Shown one piece after another: positions 7,337-17,575 of a stretch of DNA of 17,687 bases. The DNA is taken from assembly GCA_025929455.1 (NCBI GenBank), contig JAICMB010000011.1, positions 1-17,687 of the forward strand, in the 5' to 3' direction. Positions within the stretch are counted from its first letter, which is position 1, and each line of letters starts with the position of its first letter. Source of the DNA: Bryobacteraceae bacterium (GTDB lineage: Bacteria > Acidobacteriota > Terriglobia > Bryobacterales > Bryobacteraceae). The notes under the pieces were generated by a model, which saw only the letters and a program-made list of their open reading frames with translations, was not told the origin of the DNA and made no database searches. Position numbers and translations under genes: made by a program.

Positions 7337-7408
7337 CCCCACGTTCGACACCGCGTGCGACCCCCGTGGGGCAGGCGTCCACGCCTGCAGCGGGTGTCCA
7401 CACCCGCT
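7337..7408. repeat. Tandem double hairpin with TCCA loops, downstream of xseA
   Basis: GCAGGCG (7371-7377) pairs with CGCCTGC (7382-7388) around the loop TCCA. Immediately next, AGCGGGTG (7389-7396) pairs with CACCCGCT (7401-7408), again around TCCA. A flanking pair, CCCCAC (7337-7342) and GTGGGG (7366-7371), closes over the 23 nt between them. Two adjacent perfect hairpins with the same loop resemble REP/BIME-type interspersed elements. No T tract follows, so Rho-independent termination is not evident. The rest of the 7322-7522 gap shows no convincing gene. Confidence 0.65.
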
Positions 7409-7522
7409 CTCCCGTTGCGGCAGCGCGCTGCTCTGTTTGCGCCTCTGCTGCTGCGCGGGGCAGGGTTGCTTTTTGGCCGAGGCCCGAAATCGCCAGCAAA
7501 CCTCCGCGTCATACAAGTGCGT

Positions 7523-8491
7523 ATGCCCGCGCGCACGGTGGAGATTCCGCATGAACGCAACGCCGAGGTAACCGTTGGCGGCAAAACGGTCAAGCTGACC
7601 AACCTCGACAAGCCGTTTTGGCCGGAACTCGGCGTCACGAAGCGCGATCTGCTGCAGTATTACGCCACCATGGCGTCGTACATTCTGCCGCACATTGAAG
7701 AGCGCGCGATGGTGATGAAACGCTATCCGCAGGGGGCGTACGGCGAGTTCTTCTTTCAAAAACGTGCGCCCTCGCCGCGGCCTGAATGGATTCCGATCTG
7801 CCGCATCGAGCATGCCTCAGGGAACCTCGTCGACTTCCCCGTCATCAACGACACCGCTTCCCTGCTCTGGCTCATCAATCTCGGCTGCATCGATCTCAAC
7901 CAGTGGTACGCCAAGTGTGACGACGTAGACCGGCCCGACTATCTGCACTTCGACCTCGATCCCGTGCCGGCCGCCGGTTTCGAGTGCGTGCTGGAAACAG
8001 CGCTGCTGGTGCGCGAAGCGCTCGACGCGCTCGGCATCGCGAGCTATCCGAAGACGACGGGCTCGCGCGGCATTCACATTTACGTGCCAATTGTCCGCGG
8101 GCCGGTGCAGAAAGAAGTTTGGACGTTTGCAAAGGAACTGGCGCGCGTGCTGGCGTCGCGCAACCCCAAGCTAATCACGTCGGAATACCGCATCGCGAAG
8201 CGGCCGCGTAACCGCGTGCTGGTCGACTATAACCAGAACGCCTGGGGCCGCACGCTTGCGTCGGTTTACTCGGTGCGACCCAAACCGCACGCTACGGTCT
8301 CGACACCGGTGACCTGGGACGAAGTCGAGCACGGCATTCGCATCGAGGACTTCCGTATCGACAACGTTCCGGCGCGGGTACAGACACTTGGCGATTTATT
8401 CAAAGCGCTGCTGCTCAAGAAAGGGCGGCTGCACCTCGAGAAATTCACGCGCGATCTGACCCGGAGGAAAAGCAGTGCCGCTGCCGATTAA
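7523..8491 (+). CDS. ligD: LigD polymerase/primase-domain protein (NHEJ)
   Basis: This is a stand-alone LigD polymerase domain of the archaeo-eukaryotic primase superfamily. In end joining, such enzymes add ribonucleotides and fill gaps at break ends. From ATG 7523 it has 322 residues, about the size of the isolated domain. The metal-binding pair is Asp144 and Asp146 in YLHFDLDP. SRGIHIYVP (181-189) supplies the Ser/His nucleotide-binding motif, and RVLVDYNQN contributes the third acidic residue, Asp235. TVKLTNLDKPFWPELGVTKRDLL near the N-terminus is typical of the family. The frame is open back to 7355, but that extension would translate the hairpin repeat and is rejected. The ATG has no strong ribosome site; GTG 7517 is a close alternative. 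The ligase gene starts inside its last codons, so the two proteins are probably made together. Confidence 0.93.
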   Translation: MPARTVEIPHERNAEVTVGGKTVKLTNLDKPFWPELGVTKRDLLQYYATMASYILPHIEERAMVMKRYPQGAYGEFFFQKRAPSPRPEWIPICRIEHASGNLVDFPVINDTASLLWLINLGCIDLNQWYAKCDDVDRPDYLHFDLDPVPAAGFECVLETALLVREALDALGIASYPKTTGSRGIHIYVPIVRGPVQKEVWTFAKELARVLASRNPKLITSEYRIAKRPRNRVLVDYNQNAWGRTLASVYSVRPKPHATVSTPVTWDEVEHGIRIEDFRIDNVPARVQTLGDLFKALLLKKGRLHLEKFTRDLTRRKSSAAAD

Positions 8492-9509
8492 GCCGCCGTT
8501 CCTGCCGATGGAGGCCGAGAATGCGGCCGAGATTCCGCAGGGAGACAACTGGCAATACGAACCCAAATGGGACGGCTTTCGATGCCTGGCGTTTCGGGAC
8601 GGCGCCGACATCGAATTGCAGTCGAAAGCCGGGCAGCCGCTGGCGCGGTATTTCCCGGAAATGGTGGAAGGGCTGCTGGCGCTGAGGGCGAAACAGTTTG
8701 TGCTGGACGGCGAGATTGTAATTCCATTGGAGGGGAATATCGCGTTCGATCAGCTCTTAATGCGCATACATCCGGCCGAGAGCCGTGTACGAAAATTGGC
8801 GGCGGAGCACCCGGGACTGTACCTGGTTTTCGATCTATTGGTCGATGATCGCGGAGAGGATCTGATCGAAGAACCGCTGCGGGTGCGGCGCGAACATCTG
8901 GAGCGTTTCGCCGCGAAGTATTTCCGCGGGTCCGAGCGGGTGGCGGTGTCCCCCGTGACGCGCGATTTCGAAGAGGCGCGGCGCTGGTTCAGCGGGATGG
9001 CGGGCGGGCTCGACGAGGTAGTGGCAAAGGACATAACGCTGCCGTACCGCAGCGGCGAGCGCGTCATGGAGAAGATCAAAAACCGCCGTACCGCGGATTG
9101 CGTCGTCGGCGGGTTCCGATACCAGGAAGGCAAGCGTGTAGTGGGCTCGCTGCTGCTCGGACTGTATGATAATGCGGGTCTTTTGAACCATGTCGGCTTC
9201 ACGTCATCCATCCACGCGGCGGATAAGCCAGCGGTGACGAAGAAACTCGAAAAGCTGATCGAGCCTCCGGGTTTTACGGGCAGCGCGCCGGGTGGCCCAA
9301 GCCGCTGGAACCGCGGCAAATCGAACGAATGGGAACCGCTGCGGCCGGAGCTCGTGTGTGAGGTACAGTACGATCACTTCAGCGGCGGGCGCTTCCGGCA
9401 CGGAACCAAATTCCTGCATTGGCGGCCCGACAAGGCGCCGCGGCAGTGCACGATGAAGCAGGTGGAGCGCGAGAGCCAGTCGCCGCTCGACCTGCTGGGG
9501 GCCGCCTAG
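8475..9509 (+). CDS. ligD: ATP-dependent DNA ligase, LigD/LigC type (NHEJ)
   Basis: This enzyme seals nicks and ends using ATP through a ligase-adenylate intermediate. In the 344-residue product, motif I is EPKWDGFR with the nucleophile Lys31. FVLDGEIVI is motif III, YLVFDLLVDD motif IIIa, LDEVVAKD motif IV (usually EGVVAK) and MEKIKNRRTADCVVGGF motif V. An OB-fold follows (about 215-335), including GRFRHGTKFLHWRPDKAPRQCT. The length suits an isolated ligase domain; no polymerase or 3'-phosphoesterase domain is fused. GTG 8475 has GGAGGA (8463-8468) 6 nt upstream, lying inside the polymerase gene, with a 17-bp overlap. I use ligD for both halves because together they reproduce LigD; ligC would also be defensible for this half. 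No ku gene is in the window. Confidence 0.93.
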   Translation: MPLPIKPPFLPMEAENAAEIPQGDNWQYEPKWDGFRCLAFRDGADIELQSKAGQPLARYFPEMVEGLLALRAKQFVLDGEIVIPLEGNIAFDQLLMRIHPAESRVRKLAAEHPGLYLVFDLLVDDRGEDLIEEPLRVRREHLERFAAKYFRGSERVAVSPVTRDFEEARRWFSGMAGGLDEVVAKDITLPYRSGERVMEKIKNRRTADCVVGGFRYQEGKRVVGSLLLGLYDNAGLLNHVGFTSSIHAADKPAVTKKLEKLIEPPGFTGSAPGGPSRWNRGKSNEWEPLRPELVCEVQYDHFSGGRFRHGTKFLHWRPDKAPRQCTMKQVERESQSPLDLLGAA

Positions 9510-9540
9510 CGATGTCGCCGCCCACCCCTTTGTGGTTGCT

Positions 9541-9591
9541 TCTAGTACCTAGACAGCGATACACTTACTCGGACTAGAGCGTCTATTCTAG
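9541..9591. promoter_or_regulatory. CTAG-rich intergenic segment before wbqC
   Basis: Four CTAG tetramers lie within 50 bp (9542, 9549, 9574, 9588), and a fifth spans the ligase stop codon (9506). The first two form the inverted repeat TCTAG-TAC-CTAGA (9541-9553). TAGAC (9550-9554) is mirrored by GTCTA (9581-9585). A poor sigma-70 candidate overlaps: TTGCTT near 9537, an 18-nt spacer, then TACACT. The segment could be an operator or promoter for the sugar genes. The evidence is pattern only. Confidence 0.25.
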
Positions 9592-9606
9592 GACGGGTAA
9601 GTACCT

Positions 9607-10326
9607 TTGAATTGCGCCATCCTACAACCCTCGTATGTCCCCTGGCGGGGATACTTCCACCAGATCCAAAAGGTCGACACCTTCGTCTTCTACGACGACG
9701 TGCAGTATGACCGCCACGGCTGGCGGAACCGCAATCGCGTCAAGACCGCCAGCGGCGCCAAGTGGCTGACCGTGCCGCATAAGCACCTGGGGTATTCGCC
9801 CGCGATTCTGGAGGTGGAGATCGCGGACGACGCGCGCTGGGTGGAGAGCCACCTGGGCATCGTCCGGGACGCCTATAAAAAGGCGCCTTACTTCAAACAA
9901 TACTTTCCGATATTCGAAGACATTCTGCGGCGCCGGCACCGGTATCTGGCGGACTTAACGATCGACTTAACGGTCGCGTTCGCGGGGGAACTGGGGTTAA
10001 CGGGCAAGAAATTTCTGCGCTCGTCCACACTCGGCATTGGCGGCAACAAAACGGACCGCCTGATCGCAATTCTGACGGCGCTGGGAGCGACACATTATGT
10101 GTCGGGTCCCTCCGCGCGCGATTACATCGAACCGGAAAAATTCGTGAATGCGAACATCGGGCTGGAGTACATGGTGTACGACTATCCCGAGTATCCGCAA
10201 TTGCACGGAGCCTACGACCCGCAGCTTTCGATTCTCGATTTGCTGTTTATGACGGGCAAGGACGCGGGCAATTACATTTGGACGGCTGCGCCGGCATTGA
10301 CGGCCGCCGCCATTTTAAGCCGGTAA
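9607..10326 (+). CDS. WbqC-family protein
   Basis: WbqC-family proteins occur in O-antigen and other surface-glycan gene clusters. Their biochemical role is not established to my knowledge; an acyl or amino-acid transfer step on amino sugars has been suggested by context. The 239-residue product has the family N-terminus AILQPSYVPWRGYFHQI, then FVFYDDVQYDRHGWRNRNRVK split across residues 27-47, a WLTVPHK strand, and near the C-terminus YPEYPQLHGAYDPQLSILDL. A stop at 9598-9600 in this frame forces a start after it. TTG 9607 gives the expected short lead before AILQ, with the GGACGGG stretch (9591-9597) as a possible weak ribosome site. wecE follows after 40 nt, so the two are probably co-transcribed and act on the same amino sugar; this is inference. 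Confidence 0.85.
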   Translation: MNCAILQPSYVPWRGYFHQIQKVDTFVFYDDVQYDRHGWRNRNRVKTASGAKWLTVPHKHLGYSPAILEVEIADDARWVESHLGIVRDAYKKAPYFKQYFPIFEDILRRRHRYLADLTIDLTVAFAGELGLTGKKFLRSSTLGIGGNKTDRLIAILTALGATHYVSGPSARDYIEPEKFVNANIGLEYMVYDYPEYPQLHGAYDPQLSILDLLFMTGKDAGNYIWTAAPALTAAAILSR

Positions 10327-10366
10327 AATCCGGCATCGGAGCAAACGGTCAATTGGAGGAGTCAAA

Positions 10367-11569
10367 GTGGTCCCATTCAATCGGGCATGTCTGACCGGGA
10401 AAGAACTGGAGTACATCAAGGAGGCGGTCGAGAACGGCCATATCTCCGGAAACGGCCCGTTTACGCGGAAGTGTGAACGGCTGCTGGAGGAAGCGACCGG
10501 GGCGAAGCGGGCGTTGCTGACGACATCGTGCACGGATGCGCTGGAGATGACCGGTCTGTTGTTGAACCTGCGGCCCGGCGATGAGGTGATCGTTCCGTCG
10601 TTCACGTTCGTGTCGACAGCGAACGCTTACGCGCTGCGCAACGCGCAGCTGGTTTTCGCGGATATCCGCGAAGACACGCTCAACCTCGACGAATCGAAAC
10701 TCGAAGCTCTGATCACGCGCCGCACGAGAGCGATCGTGGTGGTGCATTACGCCGGCGTAGCGTGCGACATGGACGCGATCCTGGCGATCGCGGGCAAGTA
10801 CGGCATTGCGGTAGTGGAAGACAACGCGCATGGCCTGTTTGGAGCCTATAAGGGGAACCCGCTGGGTTCGCTTGGGCGCTTTGCCACGCTGAGCTTTCAC
10901 GAAACCAAGAACATCACCTGCGGAGAAGGCGGCGCGCTGCTGCTTAATCGCGAAGAGGATTGCGAGCGTGCGGAGATCCTGCGCGAAAAGGGGACCAACC
11001 GCAGCCGCTTCTTTCGCGGACAGGTAGACAAATACACCTGGGTGGACGTTGGCTCCAGCTTTCTGCCGTCGGATCTAGTGGCCGCGTTTTTGCTGAGCCA
11101 ACTCGAAACCGCGCGGCGCATTCAGGCGGAGCGTAGCCGCGTGTGGAACCACTACGAGCGCTCGCTGCGCGGCTGGGCGGAGGCGAACGGTGTTCGCATG
11201 CCGTATGTTCCGGCGTATGCCAGGCAGAGCTTCCACATGTTTTACCTGTTGCTGCCATCGCTCGAGGACCGGCAGTCCTTCATTACGCATATGAAAGATC
11301 GCGGGTTCGGGTGCGTGTTCCATTATCTGCCCCTGCACCTGTCGGACATGGGCCGCGCGTTCGGTGGACGCGAAGGTGCGTGTCCGGTTACGGAGCGCGT
11401 GAGCGACCGGCTGGTGCGCTTGCCGTTTTTCAGCAGTCTGGAGACGGAGACGCTGAAGAGCATCGCGGAAGCTGCGATGGCGTTCCGGGTCGGGCGGCCG
11501 CGCACGGCAGCGGTTGCGGCGGCCGCAACGGGCGAGGAAGAAGCGCAGGTCGCGGGCCTACGGAAGTAA
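10367..11569 (+). CDS. wecE: WecE-type sugar-nucleotide aminotransferase (DegT/DnrJ/EryC1 family)
   Basis: WecE (RffA) is a PLP enzyme that aminates dTDP-4-keto-6-deoxyglucose to dTDP-4-amino-4,6-dideoxygalactose, a precursor of Fuc4NAc-type sugars. As I recall the E. coli protein, similarity is close throughout: VPFNRACLTGKELEYI, PSFTFVSTANAYALR, VHYAGVACDMDAI, SFHETKN, EILREKGTNRSRFFRGQVDK and VFHYLPLH. Lys181 in HETKN takes the position of the PLP lysine, and Asp152 (VVEDNAHG) that of the pyridine-binding acid; the usual EDAA reads EDNA. GTG 10367 has GGAGGA (10355-10360) 6 nt upstream. The product is 400 residues against about 376, the extra being an Ala-rich tail from about 372. The sugar specificity is inferred from family resemblance. 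No other genes of that pathway are nearby. Confidence 0.92.
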   Translation: MVPFNRACLTGKELEYIKEAVENGHISGNGPFTRKCERLLEEATGAKRALLTTSCTDALEMTGLLLNLRPGDEVIVPSFTFVSTANAYALRNAQLVFADIREDTLNLDESKLEALITRRTRAIVVVHYAGVACDMDAILAIAGKYGIAVVEDNAHGLFGAYKGNPLGSLGRFATLSFHETKNITCGEGGALLLNREEDCERAEILREKGTNRSRFFRGQVDKYTWVDVGSSFLPSDLVAAFLLSQLETARRIQAERSRVWNHYERSLRGWAEANGVRMPYVPAYARQSFHMFYLLLPSLEDRQSFITHMKDRGFGCVFHYLPLHLSDMGRAFGGREGACPVTERVSDRLVRLPFFSSLETETLKSIAEAAMAFRVGRPRTAAVAAAATGEEEAQVAGLRK

Positions 11570-11589
11570 CACGGGCAGCCGGCGAGACC

Positions 11590-11770
11590 GACCGCCCCAC
11601 CTGAAACACGACGCTGCTGCGCTCGCGGCCGACCAACGTGACCATGAACGCGAACGCGAAGACAATTAGGGCCGTGAGCGACATCGCGGTTGGATAGCGC
11701 GATGGCCGTTTGCAATTGGGCATAGCGACCCAAGAACCTCGCGAGCCAGATCGAGACGGCGCATCTGCCC
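11590..11770 (-). pseudogene. Possible decayed 3' end of a membrane-protein gene
   Basis: On the minus strand, one frame encodes SIWLARFLGRYAQLQTAIAL (about 11754-11695) and then loses sense. Another frame takes over with MSLTALIVFAFAFMVTLVGR, ATG at 11684-11682, a clean hydrophobic helix followed by RER. Read across one frameshift this looks like a loop plus the final helix of a 12-TM transporter, perhaps of the MFS class. There is no ribosome site at the ATG, and the continuing frame runs into antisense wecE with low-complexity translation. It could equally be chance in GC-rich DNA. The rest of the 11570-11984 gap shows no supportable gene. Confidence 0.25.
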
Positions 11771-11842
11771 GTCCACCGCGGAACGCGCAAGGGCTGCCGC
11801 CGGCCGGCAGGTTATGCGCTAGCGGGTTGCTGGTCGCGGGGT

Positions 11843-11870
11843 ATGACACAAGAGCACCGCCCGGTATACC
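11843..11870 (+). promoter_or_regulatory. Candidate promoter for the ATP synthase operon
   Basis: ATGACA (11843-11848, five of six to TTGACA) and TATACC (11865-11870, four of six to TATAAT) are separated by 16 nt. The -10 lies in the perfect palindrome CGGTATACCG (11862-11871), which could also be an operator. The predicted leader to the first atp start is about 108 nt. It includes a GC stem-loop, CGCGCC/GGCGCG around GTTC (11945-11960). The match is modest and the call tentative. Confidence 0.25.
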
Positions 11871-11984
11871 GCGAAGAATAGGCCCAGCTCCGCTTGCCCG
11901 CAACCCCTTCTCTTTGATAGGCTAAGACTTCAGGTTGTCCTGCGCGCGCCGTTCGGCGCGTGTATCCGTTTCTCAGAAATCCAG

Positions 11985-12434
11985 ATGGAAGCAATTTTAC
12001 AAGCGCTAGGTGGGATCCTGTTCAGGGCCATACCGAGCATTGTTCTGCTGATCTTCGTCCACTTCTACCTCAAGTACGTTTTTTTCAAGCCGTTGGGGGA
12101 AGTGCTCGCCAAGCGGCGCGCGCTGACCCAGGGCGCGCAGGCCTCGGCGGAAGAGACGCTGGCACGGGCGGGCGAGAAGACCGCCATGTACGAGTTGGCG
12201 CTGCGCGAGGCGCGCACGGAAATTTACCGCGAGCAGGAAGAGACGCGGCGGCGCCTGGTGGACGAGCAGACCGGACGAATTGACGAAGCCCGGAGCAAGT
12301 CGCACGAACTGATCAAAGCTGCCGAGCAGCGCATCGTCGCGGAAGCGGAGGCGGCCAAAAGCGAATTACAAACCGTGGCGCACTTGCTAGCGAACGAAAT
12401 CACCGCGACACTGACCGAGGAGAGGGCGGCATGA
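11985..12434 (+). CDS. F0F1 ATP synthase subunit b' (first b-type subunit)
   Basis: This b-type peripheral-stalk subunit helps hold alpha3-beta3-delta static against the rotating c ring. The 149-residue product has one N-terminal membrane helix (about 13-33), then FFKPLGEVLAKRRALTQGAQ, typical of b and b' subunits. A long charged helix follows to the end, with heptad-like Ala, Glu and Arg spacing. It lacks the N-terminal signal sequence of the next gene and is shorter, and I read the pair as b' followed by b. Its ATG follows the 415-nt gap and has only a weak upstream site (AGAAA). Its stop overlaps the next start as ATGA. The b/b' labelling could be swapped. Confidence 0.88.
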   Translation: MEAILQALGGILFRAIPSIVLLIFVHFYLKYVFFKPLGEVLAKRRALTQGAQASAEETLARAGEKTAMYELALREARTEIYREQEETRRRLVDEQTGRIDEARSKSHELIKAAEQRIVAEAEAAKSELQTVAHLLANEITATLTEERAA

Positions 12435-13045
12435 GGCGCGCGGGCGCGGTCGCCGGTACCGCCCTATGCTCGCTGTTGTTGGCGACGGCGGCCGCGAACG
12501 CACAAGCGGTGGCAGAGACGCCGGCATCAGGCCCCGGCCATACGGTCCAGCACGGCGACCCGTGGATCTGGTGGAAACTCGCCAACTTTACCGTCCTGGT
12601 GGCGTTTCTGGCCTGGATAATTGTGAAGAAGGGCGGTCCGTGGTTTGTCGCGCGGTCGGAGCGGATTACCGCCGCTATCGGCGAAGCGGCGAAGTTCCGG
12701 CAGGACGCCGAGGAGCGGCTGGCAAGCGTGGAACGCAAGATCGACGGCCTGCGCGCGGAAATCGAAGAACTGCGCACGAACGCGCGGGCAGGCATGGCGG
12801 CGGAAGGCGAGCGTCTCCGCGATGAGGCCGAGCGGCACATGCGGCGTCTGCAGCAGCAGGCACAGCAGGAGATTGAAAACCTGACGAAGGGCGCGCAGCG
12901 CAATCTGCGGCGCTACTCGGCGGAGCTGGCGCTGAAACAGGCCGAGGCACAATTGCGCGGACGCGTGGACGCGGATCTGGAGAACCGGCTGGTAAACCGT
13001 TTCGCGAATTCGCTCGGCGAGCGGCGTGAGGCGGCCAGAACCTAA
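12431..13045 (+). CDS. atpF: F0F1 ATP synthase subunit b with N-terminal signal peptide
   Basis: This is the second stalk subunit, expected to pair with the preceding one. Its 204 residues begin with a signal-peptide-like stretch ending in ANAQA (likely cleavage after residue 24). A short polar segment follows, then HGDPWIWWKLANFTVLVAFL with a membrane helix at about 50-66. The rest is a coiled-coil helix through KFRQDAEERLASVERKIDGL to the C-terminus. A cleavable leader ahead of the b helix is absent from E. coli b (156 residues). AGGAG (12418-12422) lies 8 nt before ATG 12431, which overlaps the upstream stop. The stop and the next ATG share one base (TAATG), so b', b and delta are translationally linked. 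Confidence 0.9.
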   Translation: MRRAGAVAGTALCSLLLATAAANAQAVAETPASGPGHTVQHGDPWIWWKLANFTVLVAFLAWIIVKKGGPWFVARSERITAAIGEAAKFRQDAEERLASVERKIDGLRAEIEELRTNARAGMAAEGERLRDEAERHMRRLQQQAQQEIENLTKGAQRNLRRYSAELALKQAEAQLRGRVDADLENRLVNRFANSLGERREAART

Positions 13046-13605
13046 TGCTCACCGCGGCCGCACACCATTACGCGCGCGCGCTGGCCGATATCGTCACGCG
13101 TCCCGACGCGCCTCTGAAGCCCGCCGAAGCACTGGAGCAATTACGTGCGATGGAAGATACCATCGCGGGATCCGAAGACCTGCGCATTGCACTCGAATCG
13201 CCCGCCGTGCGGCCGACCGACAAGAGAGCCGTGATCGCACGACTGGCGCAGGAAATGGGCCTTTCCCGCATCATGACAAACTTCGTGTTCGTCATCGTGG
13301 ACCACCACCGCGTCGCGGCGCTCGGCGACATACGGCAGTCCTTTGAACAGCAGATAGACGAGCGCACCGGCCACGCGCGGGCGGAGATCACTTCCGCACG
13401 GCCGCTCTCGAAAGACCAGGAGACCTCCATCGAGAGAGAGTTGGAACGCGCGGAGGGCAAGAAAATCCGGGCATCGTATCACGTCGATCCGGACCTGATC
13501 GGCGGCGTAAGAGCGCGCGTAGGATCGACGGTATACGACGGCTCGTTGCGCGGCCAACTGGAAGGGTTGCGACGGCAACTGGCGCACGAAGCGGCGAGTG
13601 CGTAA
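13045..13605 (+). CDS. atpH: F1 ATP synthase subunit delta
   Basis: Delta caps the top of F1 and joins it to the b stalk. The 186-residue product (E. coli 177) has an N-terminal helical domain beginning AAAHHYARALADIV. LAQEMGLSRIMTNFVFVIVD lies in the middle. The C-terminal signature is DPDLIGGVRARVGSTVYDGS, matching the D-x-x-(I/L)-(I/L)-G-G-x-x-(V/A) pattern of delta/OSCP proteins. It starts within the previous stop. About 60 nt separate it from atpA, the widest gap in the operon apart from its leader. Confidence 0.95.
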   Translation: MLTAAAHHYARALADIVTRPDAPLKPAEALEQLRAMEDTIAGSEDLRIALESPAVRPTDKRAVIARLAQEMGLSRIMTNFVFVIVDHHRVAALGDIRQSFEQQIDERTGHARAEITSARPLSKDQETSIERELERAEGKKIRASYHVDPDLIGGVRARVGSTVYDGSLRGQLEGLRRQLAHEAASA

Positions 13606-13666
13606 GATGACCGCTCCCTTACGGTCGCGGCTCAAAACGCCGCGGCTCAGAACAAGGAATTGAACT

Positions 13667-15202
<1,536 letters not shown>

Positions 15203-15205
15203 CGC

Positions 15206-16069
15206 ATGCCGAGTTTAATCGACATACGCCGCCGGATACGGTCGGTCAAGAATACGCAGCAGATCACCAAGGCGCTGAAAATGGTGTCGGCGGCGAAGCT
15301 GCGGCGTGCGCAGGACCGCGTGCTGGCGGCGCGCCCGTATGCGCAGGTGATGCAGCGCATGCTCGAAAACATCGCGGCCGCGGCCAGCGAGGACACCGAA
15401 ATCGCGAACAATCCGCTGCTGGCGCGGCGGCCGGAAGAACGCATTCTCCTGCTGGTGGTCACGGCCGATACGGGCAAGGCCGGCGCTTTCAATTCAAGCG
15501 TGATCAAGTCGGCGCAGCGCTTCATTTCGGAACATCGCGGCGCGGAAGTTTCGCTCGAGCTGATGGGCCGTAAGGGACGTGATTTCTTTCACCGGCGGTA
15601 TTCGCATATCGCGGGCGAGCACATTGGAATTTTCCAGCGCACGGTGAAGCGGGAAGACTCGCTCGCCATCGCGCGCAAGGTGACGGAAATGTACGCGCGC
15701 GCGGAAGTCGACGCCGTGTACATGATCGTGAATGAATTCAAGAGCGTCGTCTCGCCCGAACTGCGCACGCGCCCGGTCCTTCCCGTGGAGATGCCGAAGA
15801 CCATTACGCACACGGATTACCTCTTCGAACAGCCGCCCGCGGAGCTACTCGGCTCGCTGCTGCCGCGCTACGTGGAAGTGCAGATTTATCGCGCCATGTT
15901 GGAATCGTCGGCGGCGGAGCACGCCGCGCGCATGACGGCGATGGATGCGGCGAGTTCCAACGCATCCGACATTATCGACCGGCTGACGCTGACCATGAAC
16001 CGCGTCCGCCAAGCCAAGATCACCCGCGAGATTATCGAGATTGTGAGCGGTGCGGCCGCTCTGGAGTAA
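15206..16069 (+). CDS. atpG: F1 ATP synthase subunit gamma
   Basis: Gamma is the rotor shaft of F1. The 287 residues match E. coli (287). The N-terminal helix begins PSLIDIRRRIRSVKNTQQIT (residues 2-21) and continues KALKMVSAAKLRRAQ. The C-terminal helix is ASNASDIIDRLTLTMNRVRQ, then AKITREIIEIVSGAAALE. Both are family signatures and form the coiled coil inside alpha3-beta3. In the Rossmann-like middle the common D-x-G-L-C-G motif reads TADTGKAGAFNSSV (residues about 86-99), so Lys-Ala replace the usual Leu-Cys. ATG 15206 has no clear ribosome site and probably depends on coupling to atpA, 3 nt upstream. Confidence 0.97.
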   Translation: MPSLIDIRRRIRSVKNTQQITKALKMVSAAKLRRAQDRVLAARPYAQVMQRMLENIAAAASEDTEIANNPLLARRPEERILLLVVTADTGKAGAFNSSVIKSAQRFISEHRGAEVSLELMGRKGRDFFHRRYSHIAGEHIGIFQRTVKREDSLAIARKVTEMYARAEVDAVYMIVNEFKSVVSPELRTRPVLPVEMPKTITHTDYLFEQPPAELLGSLLPRYVEVQIYRAMLESSAAEHAARMTAMDAASSNASDIIDRLTLTMNRVRQAKITREIIEIVSGAAALE

Positions 16070-17569
<1,500 letters not shown>

Positions 17570-17575
17570 GCGCGC

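Noticed and set aside
7355..7522. N-terminal extension of the LigD polymerase-domain gene
   Set aside because: It would translate the tandem hairpins, it has no family similarity, and the conserved domain fits a start at 7523.
7322..7522. A hidden xseB (about 60-80 codons) between xseA and ligD
   Set aside because: No frame shows the small helical XseB pattern, and the segment is mostly hairpin repeat.
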